64,000 nt of DNA from Amblyornis subalaris (taxonomy: Eukaryota > Chordata > Aves > Passeriformes > Ptilonorhynchidae): contig JACAXG010000268.1 in NCBI GenBank assembly GCA_018881555.1, forward strand, positions 233,894 through 297,893. Reading direction: 5' to 3'. The translations under genes were made by a program, and so were the position numbers. The notes beneath the pieces were generated by a model. The model saw only the letters and a list, made by a program, of their open reading frames with translations, did no database searches and had not been told where the DNA came from. Numbering within the stretch: position 1 is the stretch's first letter; each line of letters opens with the position of its first letter. Positions 56,451 through 64,000 of this stretch are shown here, piece after piece.

Positions 56451-57543
56451 CCTATGGGGATACCTCAAATATTAAAAAACCTGAAGGTGTTTTTGGTGTG
56501 ACTTCCAAGGGATAAAACTGACATTCTCCCCAGGATGTTACTGCTCCTTCAGATTCAAATTCCTTGGGATTGTGTGGATTGCTGCTGCTGGAAGAAAAGG
56601 AAAGGGAATTCCTCCTGTAAGGAGAGCAGGCAAACTGCTCTGAGCACCAATGGATCAGCCACCACCACAGGATTCCCTAAAAAACTGTTCCACGTCCTTC
56701 CCAGATGGGAGCTCTGCTCCCAAACCTCCCCTCACTCTTTCCTTGGGAAATTTCTCCAGTTCTCTCTTTCTGGGAGGGTTTTGAGGGGTTTTTCTCTTTC
56801 CTGTCCCCAAAAACCTCTCCCTTTGCCCCCTCGAGCCACGTGTCTGCCTGCACCTTCCAAGACCAGGCAAGAGATTTTCCCCTCTTGGATTCCCAAGGAA
56901 TGCCAGGGATCGGTGGCAGCCCCATGCCAGGGGGAGCAGGATTTGTGCCCTCCAGGTCCCACCCTCNTCAGACACTCCAACCCCTGGAAAAGGCTGCATC
57001 GCTCTTTAATTGGCATCATTACCTCAGATAATGTTTGCTAATTATATTATTGATTTTTTTCCCCCCTCCCTTGCTCTTTTTAATGGATTCCCCTTCCAAT
57101 CCAGCACGAGGAGTGGGGATGGATCTCCAGGGAATCTCTTCCAGCACACAGGTGTTCCACTCCGTGTTGCCTTCCTAATTAGCCAGGAGCGATAACGTTT
57201 GAGAGAGAACAAGAGCTGTCGTGTTCCGCTAACGTGGAACATTAATTACTGCTCCCGAAGAACAGGCAGAATTATTCCCAGAGTTCTTTTTTTTTTTTTT
57301 TTTTTTGGTCCTGCTTCCCAACTCGGAGGAGCTTCCCGCAGGGATAAGAAACAGATCTCAGATCCTGCCAAAATTTGGGTAATTTAAAAAAAAAAATCTC
57401 GATTTTTGGGAACATCACCCAAGAGCTTTCAAACGAAACTGAGGCTGAGTGTCCCACACCCAGGGCAGAGTCACAGATCAGCAGGATCAGCTGGAAGGCA
57501 AATCCAAGCTGAACCTCCCTCAACTCCATACCAGGCACAAGTT
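56451..57543. other. unique stretch
   Basis: About 1.1 kb. The frame at 56535-57041 (plus) is opposed by open minus frames. A T20 run lies at 57287-57306. No gene is supported. Confidence 0.45.
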
Positions 57544-57688
57544 GGGGCTGCCCCATCCCTGGAAGTGTCCAAGGCCAGGTTGGATGAGGCTTGGAGCAAC
57601 NNGGGNTAGTTGAAGGTGTCCCAGGGTTTGGAACGAGATGATTTTTAAAGCCCCTTCCAACCCAAACCATCCCATAATTCTATGAATC
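57544..57688 (+). mobile_element. CR1 LINE 3' end, group A
   Basis: 'gggctgccccatccctggaa', 'gtgtccaaggccaggttgga', 'ggcttggagcaac', 'gaaggtgtccca', and the tail 'aaaccatcccataattctat'. Four Ns fall at 57601-57606. Confidence 0.92.
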
Positions 57689-57999
57689 TCCTCACATTCC
57701 CACAAAGTCGATTTCTCCACAAGTAATTCCTTTTCTCTGTGTGAGGATCNAGTCCTGCACGTGTTCAAACAAAGTCAGGAGCTGTGCAGCTCTTGTGGGA
57801 ACACCTNTGGATAACCAGGGTTAGAAACAGCTTTTCCAAGTGGGGTTGGAAAACCCACAGCCCTCTGGAGCTGGGAAATGCTGCATCCACCTTCAAATCC
57901 TTGTGTTTTGTGGGGGGAAAACGATCCACTGGCTGGGTTTTAAAGTGCATTTACAACTGGTGACCAGAGGGACCCTGTCTCCTCCTTTGGCCCTCAGCT
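57689..57999. other. unique stretch
   Basis: About 0.3 kb, nothing recognised. Confidence 0.5.
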
Positions 58000-58080
58000 T
58001 ATCCCAGAATTATCAGGGCTGGAAAAGACCTCCAAGCTCATCCAGTCCCACCATCATCACCCCAAAACCCTGTCCCCAAA
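58000..58080 (-). mobile_element. CR1 3' end, older type, antisense
   Basis: 'tatcccagaattatcagggc', 'tggaaaagacctccaagctc', 'atccagtcccaccatcatca' and 'ccccaaaaccctgtcccc'. About 80 bp, related to 38492-38528. Confidence 0.8.
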
Positions 58081-59036
58081 TACATATTCCAGATAAATAA
58101 TGTTACTTTTCTCCTAGCTGGAGACAAACAGAAAACATCCAGCTTGGCCGGGAATTTCTAAACAAAACTTGTGTCTTCCCAGGTCAATTCTGGATAAAAT
58201 TTGATGATAACTTTCGTGAGGATTAGCCCGAAGAAGTTAAAGAGCTTTTCATGGATAACAAAGCAAATCCCACTCTCTGAAATGGGTGAGGTGCCACAGA
58301 TCTCTGCAAACTTCCAATTCCAGCAGCTCCATCCTTGAGTTCCTGGGAATCCCATCAGCACCTTACGAGTCTTTAAGGACCGATGGCTCTGTCTGGAATA
58401 AACACTGAGTGAGAAAAGGTCCCTGCAAGCACAGAGAGCAGGGAAATGCCAGTATGGGATTAGGGATAAAGGAACTGAGGGCAAGGGACATTAAATGGTC
58501 TCTACTGAGCTGAGCTGAGCTTGTGTTTTTAACGATTTTATCACTTTATATTGTATTTTGCAACATAATTTTGTGGGGGCTGGGTACCCAAAAGCCCTTT
58601 CCGAAGCTCAGGCAGTGTAAATTATGCCTAGAATTCCTTCCAGACATTTTTGCATCCTTAAATCCCAGTTGTGATGCAGCGACAGGACAAGAAGATGCCC
58701 CCTCAGCCCCAAATCCTGGTGAGCTCAGGGNACTGCCCCGAGGATGTGGGAGATTCCCAGTGTCTGTGCTGTGCTCCCAGCAGGATCCACTTCATGAAAT
58801 TTAGCACAAATATTCACCTTCCTCAGTTCCAAACTGCTGGTGTAGGAATTTTCTGAGTTTCAGAAGCTTTGGCATGACTGAGAAGCCAATCTGCCACCTG
58901 CCTTGGTGCTTTGGGAAGAGGATTCCCTGAAGTGATGGAGCATCAGGATCAGGATCTGGACCCTCGCTCTGCCACCCCAAAGAAAATCCCTAGGAAATGA
59001 GGGATCTGTGAGAGCCTAATCAGCCTTCAGGTCAGG
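58081..59036. other. unique stretch
   Basis: About 0.96 kb. The 108-codon minus frame at 58158-58484 has no recognised domain and no clear splice context. Confidence 0.45.
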
Positions 59037-59360
59037 TCACAGAATCCCAGAATTGCCAAGGCTGGGAAGAGCCCTTCGGGATCATCCAGTGTCACCCCAG
59101 CAGCACCAGCATCACCCCAAACCCTGTCCCCAAGGGCCACATCCAGACTGCTCCTGAGCACTTCCAGAGGCAGTGACTGCACCACCTCCCTGGACAGCTC
59201 ATTCCAAGGCCTGACCACTCTGCCAGGGAATTTTCTTTTCCAACCTCCAATCTGAGCCTCCCCTGGTGCAATTTGGGGCCATTTCCTCTCCTCCTTTCCC
59301 TTGGGACAGGGCAGCAGAGCCCGACCCCCCCTCACTGCCCCCTCCTGCCAGGGAATTGTA
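59037..59360 (-). mobile_element. CR1 LINE fragment, group B, antisense
   Basis: 'tcacagaatcccagaattgc', 'gaagagcccttcgggatcat', 'gggccacatccagactgctc', then 'tcattccaaggcctgaccac', and back to 'ctgccccctcctgccaggga'. No N in the CR1 body. Confidence 0.96.
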
Positions 59361-59476
59361 TCCAGGAAAATACGGATCCTCCCTCACTGCCTCCCACCTC
59401 ACACACCTTTGATTTATCCCACTGGCCAAAGACCTGGCTCCCAATGGGAATAATTCCTGCTCCAAATGCTCCCTGA

Positions 59477-59577
59477 GCACCCTGGGACAGCGGAAGGTGT
59501 CCCTGCCCATGGCAGGGGGGTGGAACTGGATGAGCTTTAAGGTCCCTTCCCACCCAAACCATTCTGGGATTCCGTGA
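59477..59577 (+). mobile_element. CR1 LINE 3' end, group A
   Basis: 'gcaccctgggacagcggaag', 'gtgtccctgcccatggcagg', 'ggtggaactggatgagcttt', and tail 'aaccattctgggattccgtg'. It lies 117 bp from the 5' side of an opposite-strand group B copy. Confidence 0.93.
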
Positions 59578-60083
59578 ATATCTAAGAAACTCCGAAAACA
59601 GTCTTAGAAGGAATCCTATAAAATCATTAAAAATCCTTTCAAATTATTTCCCAGGTGTTTGACCCATGCAAGGAACGAGTAGAAAATGATGTGAATTCCT
59701 ACAAGGAGGAAACGAATTCCAGCTCTGTTTTCCTTTGTCTCATGTCCTGAGCCACGATGGAGGCACCGAATTCATCGGGAATGTTGCGGACTCTGCAACA
59801 CAGAAATGAGGAATTTCTGTGTGGAAAAATCCAAGCAATTCTGACATCTCAAGCAATTTTGGCCCAAGCTGCCGGAAGGATGGGATTTGGGAAGGTTTGG
59901 GTAANATCCCATTGGGTTTGGTAATGTACAAACTGTGGCATAGTTGGTAATGTAAAATTTTACAGCATTTTAGAGAAGTCAATTGGCTTCTTTTTCACNG
60001 AGCAAGATTGGGTTGCTGAGGAATTTTTCACCTTCTGGTGAAAAATAATGAATTATTAGTGGGTTTTTAAGTTATCATTCCGA
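59578..60083. other. unique stretch
   Basis: About 0.5 kb, AT-rich, no exon seen. Confidence 0.5.
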
Positions 60084-60138
60084 CTGAGGGAGTTTGGGCT
60101 GTTTAGTTTGGAGAAGAGGAGGCTCAGAGGTGACCAAT
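60084..60138 (+). mobile_element. CR1 ORF2 fragment, sense
   Basis: 'gactgagggagtttgggctg' and 'tttagtttggagaagaggag' encode the L-R-E-F-G-L-F-S-L-E-K-R-R-L-R-G-D-type block. It ends at 'aggtgacc' without the rest of the element and lies about 70 bp before the LTR-like repeat. Confidence 0.75.
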
Positions 60139-60207
60139 CTTAACCCCAAACTTAACCAACAGTTTATATNTAAACGATTATTTAGGTTTAATTGAATTTT
60201 TACACGA

Positions 60208-60511
60208 TTTTGTCCCACAGGATTATGAATGGCACACCAAATATACTCATATAAAAATAATTTATTATGGCAATGATCAGACTCAAAAAGTGTAATCAGA
60301 ATTATTTATTCCATAGTAGCAGCTACAATTACTACCAGAGTGCACTGTATTGAAGCAACTATATTAAATTAATATGAATATTAATTAAGAAACCAATTAT
60401 TGTGTAGAAACTGATGTGACCCACCCAGACCAACGAAAAAGGGTCAAACTTTCGTGTCCATTNTCGAGGAGTGACCTCGAGGGGCTTCCCCGCTCCAGGG
60501 AGGCATCTCCG
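60208..60511. mobile_element. LTR-like interspersed repeat, copy 2
   Basis: Partner of 20408-20692. It retains 'ttttgtcccacagg', 'aaaataatttattatgg', 'accagagtgcactgtattga', 'agaaactgatgtgaccc' and 'cgaggagtgacctcgagggg'. The element may extend to about 60690 through the GATA-rich segment, which has no counterpart in copy 1. On the minus strand AATAAA lies in the AT-rich half. An endogenous retroviral LTR is the likeliest class, but its ends (TG..CA) are not resolved. Confidence 0.7.
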
Positions 60512-61043
60512 AGAAAGGAAACGTNAAAAGACTCTCCCACTANAAAGTGGGACTGGGTTTTTANGGGATAAAGCGTCAGTCGGCTGTCCCAGCTCAGCAG
60601 CTTTAGATAAGTTATCAGCACTATCGCTTGTTGGTTCCCTTATCAGCTGCTTTATCAGCTCTGCCACATCGTCACCTCATCAGCAGGGTCGTTAACCTCG
60701 GGATTGATGAGCCAGGCTGCTGTCGGAATTATTCAGCGTGGAGTTGGTTTTTCCCACTCCAGGCAGAGCATCCCTATCCTGGCTTTAGGAAGGCAAAACA
60801 GGAGGCACAAAAATGCGGAGATATTTTCNTCTTCCAGCCGTGGCGGTACAATTGTAAGGGATTAAACGCCTGAACTCCAAACCGATGGAGACTTGGCTCC
60901 CTCCTCAGGATGCTGGATTCACCCCAACTTTTAAGGAGCAAGGAGCATTCCTTGATTTCAAGAGGTGCTGGAGAGGACTTCGGGGTTTGCTGTGTCTCCC
61001 ACCTTTCCTCTCCCCTCGTCCCAAAGGAACTGTGGAAATGTTT
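60512..61043. other. unique stretch (includes GATA cluster)
   Basis: The first about 180 bp carry the GATA motifs described separately and a short hairpin 'cccact-anaa-agtggg' at 60536-60551. The remainder is unique and moderately CpG-bearing. Confidence 0.45.
60567..60656. promoter_or_regulatory. GATA-motif cluster with E-box
   Basis: GATA or TATC words occur at 60567, 60606, 60613, 60622, 60641 and 60653, four of them in the preferred WGATAA/TTATCA context. A CAGCTG E-box overlaps one at 60644-60649. Such GATA plus E-box groupings are typical of GATA/TAL1-type enhancers. Activity is inferred from sequence alone. Confidence 0.45.
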
Positions 61044-61146
61044 AATGGGGCTTGGAGCAACCTGGCATAGTGGAAGGTGGCAGGGAGTGGAACTGGAGGA
61101 GGTTTAAGGTCNCTCACAACCCAAACCATTCCATGATTCCACGATT
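61044..61146 (+). mobile_element. CR1 LINE 3' end, group A
   Basis: 'aatggggcttggagcaacct', 'ggcatagtggaaggtgg', 'aacccaaaccattccatgat' and 'tccacgatttgat'. The 'tccctgcccatggc' block is deleted. About 100 bp survive. Confidence 0.9.
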
Positions 61147-61726
61147 TGATGATTCACAACATCCCTCGTGTGTAGCTGCACGTGAGCTCAGGTCCTCNCT
61201 CGCTGCCGTATCTGAAATCCCTCTGACATCCCCGTGCATTCCCTTTGCTCTTTTCTGGGAAAAAAAATTGATTTATTCTTCCCTTCTNCCTTTCCAAGGG
61301 TTTGCTGTGTGCGTGTTTATTGTTTTCCTCAGCGAGCTGGGAGACTCTACAGCCTGACCTAAGCGTAACCCTGGCTTCCTGGTGCAGATAAAATACTGTT
61401 AAATGGCTGACAACGAAAAAAAAACCCACAACACCCCCCCAAAAACCCCATCAAACCTAGCAGCTGATGTTTTTCACTGGGGTGAAGAGAGTAAACAGCT
61501 CGTGCTGTAACTCTGAGACGGTTCTGAAGACAAATGTTCTGTCACACGTTCTGTGTGCAGTCATTTTTTTTTTAGGAAAAAACCAGAGGATGTTTCTGAG
61601 CCACCCAGGCCAAGATAAACACAGGGAGAGGGGTTATTTTAAGGAGGTAGAACTGGAAATTTCTGTGATGGAAAGGGGTGAGCAGGTTCAGGGTACAGCC
61701 ATGGGGTGCTGCAGGAGGGGCATCCT
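61147..61726. other. unique stretch
   Basis: About 0.6 kb, with short A-runs at 61260-61266 and 61419-61427 and a C-run at 61434-61440. No gene seen. Confidence 0.5.
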
Positions 61727-61882
61727 TAGAATCCCAGAATCCCAGAATGGTTTGGGTTGGAAGGGGCCCTAAAAATCATCCAGGTCCACCTGGACACCTT
61801 CCACTATCCCAGGCTGCTCCAAGTCCCATCCAACCTGGCCTTGGACACTTCCAGGGATGGGGAGNTCACAACCTCTGTGCAA
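61727..61882 (-). mobile_element. CR1 LINE 3' end, group A, antisense
   Basis: 'ttagaatcccagaatcccag', 'aatggtttgggttggaaggg', then 'ccaggtccacctggacacct', 'tccactatcccaggctgctc', ending 'ggggagntcacaacctctgt'. The 'ccctgccatgggcaggg' segment is deleted. Confidence 0.94.
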
Positions 61883-62412
61883 AGTTTCCCTGATGTTTCC
61901 TGGTTTAAGATCCTATTTTCCACTCTTTACTTATCCCCNTATCAGCCACAGGTTCCCTCTAAATATTTACATATATATTCATATATAACAATACACACAC
62001 AACCCCATTCAAGCCCTTCCAAGGAGGTCAGGAAAAACTTTGCTCTCCCTCCATAATAAAAACTAAAATCAGTTGTTTTCTGGTTTTTTTCCCTTTAAAA
62101 GCTCCATTTATTTTAAGACAGCCACAGCAGCACAGCTCGGAGGGAAATGGAGTGAGAGTGACCACAATATCTGGACTTAAAGCCAAACTTCTCCCAAGGG
62201 GAAGCACAAAAAAGCCAAACTTCCATGTTGGTTAATTAGGCAGACAAACCTCAGGCACAAAACTGGAGGTGGAGTTCATTCCCAGTGTTTTGGTGCAGGA
62301 TTCCATGTTTAATTTCACTGCTGTTAATGGGAATTTTCCTTCTCTTTTTCCTTGCTTTTTGTGTGCTAGTGGGGATGCAGAGCTGTCATGGAATTGTTCC
62401 TTATCCTTGATC
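61883..62412. other. unique stretch
   Basis: AT-rich at 61955-62000 with alternating 'tatata' and 'acacac' words. On the minus strand AATAAA occurs at 62107-62112 (plus 'tttatt'), which could serve a minus-strand transcript ending here. That use is unproven. Confidence 0.4.
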
Positions 62413-62541
62413 AAAACTTTCAAGGCCAGGTTGGACAGGGCTTGGAGCAACCTGGGATAGTGGAAGATGTCCCTGTCCATGGCAGGGGGTGGAACTGGAT
62501 CATCTTTAAGTACTTCCAACCCAAAGCATTCNGGAATTCTA
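62413..62541 (+). mobile_element. CR1 LINE 3' end, group A
   Basis: 'aaaactttcaaggccaggtt', 'ggacagggcttggagcaacc', 'gaagatgtccctgtccatgg', 'tggaactggatcatctttaa', and tail 'aagcattcnggaattcta'. Confidence 0.93.
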
Positions 62542-63759
62542 AGAAAGGAAAATCTAAGAGAAAACCTCACGATAAAACGTGTGTCAGACGATTTCCTTCC
62601 TGAAGTGCTGCTCCAGAGCCAACTGAGAGCTCAATAATTTCCAAGGGAGTGTGAAGAAGCAGCGGCAGGATGGGGATGAGGGAGGAAAACTGAAGGCAGA
62701 ACAGCTAAATGTGTGGTTTGAGTGAGTTCAGTGTTAATTTAGGATATTGTGGTCACTTCAGACAGAGAGAGAGAGAAAGAAAAGGGTGAGGAGTGCTGCA
62801 GAGATGGNTCTGCTAAAAGCTAATTTCTATATTAGCATTGGAGAATGGATTTGATTCAGCCACACCTCTCCCATTTGGAAAAGTGCATTTTCCATTTTGA
62901 AACAAACGCTGATTTCTTCAAGTCTCAAATGTCAGTGGCAAAAGCATCTTCAATTCCCAAAGAAATGTGTCTGAATTGATTATTTCATCTGCTCTTCTCA
63001 ATCTGTCTAGGACCAGGTGCAAAATCGAGTGATTCCTGATCAAATCTAAAAGATTCACTCTGGCTCTTCCCAAAGTGCTCTGCCAGGGTGAGTTTGTAGT
63101 AGACTTCATGTCTCATTTTCAATGGAACACAGGTTGAGAACTCCAAGTCAGTTCTTCCCAAGTTACAGAGAAACAAAAGGAAAAACTCTCTCATTTTGAA
63201 CTGCCACCATAAAATCTCCTAATGAAATATGGAAAGACCCATCAGGTTATCAAAGAAAGCANGGATCTTTCTCATTCAGGTTTGGCTGCAAACACAGAGG
63301 TGCTGTTTGGGAATGTGGCCTTTTTANAAGATCTATTTTCATTTAAAGGAGAGACCTTTTTAAAGTTTGGCATCGTGCAAAACAGCCTGTATGATAAGTG
63401 TGCTCCGACATCCATAAAAATTGTGTTGTATAAGTGAAGTACTCAAAACTCATGGGCAATGCCATCCTATTTTAAGAAGACAGTTCCTGGAAGGAGTGTT
63501 ACCCGGAGCAGAAATCCCTTTAAAAGCTTCAGAGGTGTTTTTTTCCCTGGACAAAGAGATAAATGGAATCCACTGGACCTGTAAATCAATTTTTGTATTG
63601 TTAGAGNCAAGTGCAAATGAGGCTTTTGCACTCTTGACCCAGACAGGCTGGGCATTGGTAAAGGCAGGTCACCCCCGCTTCCTTTATGGCTAAACACTGA
63701 TAACTCCTCGAAATTATCTCTGCCTGAAACCTGGAGGTTGCGGTGAGGAGGGAAAGAGA
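62542..63759. other. repeat-free stretch, possible minus-strand 3' UTR
   Basis: About 1.2 kb with no CR1, only a short (GA)n at 62764-62780. If the frame at 63889-64000 is a terminal coding exon, this would be its 3' UTR, with the minus-strand AATAAA at 62107 as one candidate end. The short opposing frames at 62918-63194 shift phase and are not convincing. Confidence 0.35.
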
Positions 63760-64000
63760 AACACGAGGCTTTCCCGTGCTCTCCTGATTTCCCAGCTGTG
63801 GCAGGAGGCAGCGAGCCCCGGCCCCGGGGTCTGTGCCTGTGGTGCCGCAGAGGCGAGGGGAGAGCCGGGGAGGGGNCTCGGTGCCATTTNACATGCGGCC
63901 AAAGCGGTGCCACTCGTCCAGCTTGTCCGGGTGCCTCTGGCTGGCCCCGTCCTTCCGTGGTGCCCCCGCCCCGCTCCGCTTCCCGCGCCCTGCAAAGGCG
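63760..64000. promoter_or_regulatory. CpG-rich block at right edge
   Basis: Dense CpGs from about 63775 to the window end, with GC-box words ('gccccgccccgctc' type) near 63962-63975. It could be a promoter CpG island or simply the GC-rich coding end of a gene. The block continues beyond the window, so its extent is unknown. Confidence 0.5.
63889..63989 (-). CDS. possible partial terminal coding exon, product unknown
   Basis: On the minus strand 'cctttgcag' at the window edge is a plausible acceptor. The frame after it reads G-R-G-K-R-S-G-A-G-A-P-R-K-D, then G-A-S-Q-R-H-P-D-K-L-D-E-W-H-R-F-G-R-M. It meets a 'tna' codon at 63891-63889, which is a stop if N is A or G. The hydrophilic, charged sequence looks more protein-like than nearby frames, but I do not recognise it. 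If N is not a stop the frame continues to about 63601. The upstream part of any gene is outside the window. Confidence 0.25.

Noticed and set aside
62918..63194. Minus-strand frames suggesting a broken coding exon
   Set aside because: Continuity needs a frame change at about 62985, there are no good splice sites, and no family is recognisable.
63889..63915. R-F-G-R motif near a peptide end, reminiscent of RF-amide neuropeptide precursors
   Set aside because: There is one residue after the motif, no flanking dibasic peptide set and no precursor context. A four-residue match is weak.

Overview
This is vertebrate nuclear DNA from a bird. The evidence is about 50 pieces of the chicken-repeat-1 (CR1) LINE, recognisable by the end of its ORF2 reading frame and by its short 3' tail of 8-bp units ending in ATTC-type words. 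By my hand tally CR1 fills roughly a fifth of the window. A songbird is plausible but not proven from sequence. Many single Ns are scattered through the window. I see no bacterial genes, CRISPR array, rRNA or tRNA.

The window is mostly intergenic or intronic. Most long reading frames are CR1 ORF2 remnants, their antisense shadows, or a tandem repeat without stop codons. The best gene evidence is on the minus strand at the left: a 100-bp exon (9536 down to 9437) with a strong acceptor and a consensus donor, whose ATG opens a signal-peptide-like sequence. A dense CpG island at 9750-10080 lies just upstream on that strand. Together they look like the 5' end of a secreted or membrane protein gene running off the left edge; I cannot name it. 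At the right edge a second CpG-rich block (63760-64000) holds a possible minus-strand coding exon cut by the window boundary. A third CpG cluster lies at 41605-41850.

The CR1 copies fall into four groups by their 3' ends (my labels). Group A has the 'tttgggttggaaggga' end. Group B has 'aagagcccttcaggatcatc'. Group C has 'aaaagccctcccagcccatg'. Group D has 'ttggaaggaaccgacaagga'. All are 5'-truncated and dead. Both orientations occur, with clusters at 28.3-28.6, 33.2-34.3, 52.2-52.7, 54.8-55.4 and 59.0-59.6 kb. One copy at 17.45-17.83 kb has made an inverted duplicate of its own 3' end. Two copies of a different, LTR-like repeat lie at 20.4 and 60.2 kb.

The remaining unique DNA holds short tandem repeats, including a 20-bp array at 38.67-38.93 kb, a triplicated TAATCC unit at 26.1 kb and GATA-motif clusters at 44.74 and 60.6 kb. 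AT-rich stretches with homeodomain-like words (for example 27.7-28.2 and 54.2-54.6 kb) could be regulatory, but only cross-species alignment can show that.
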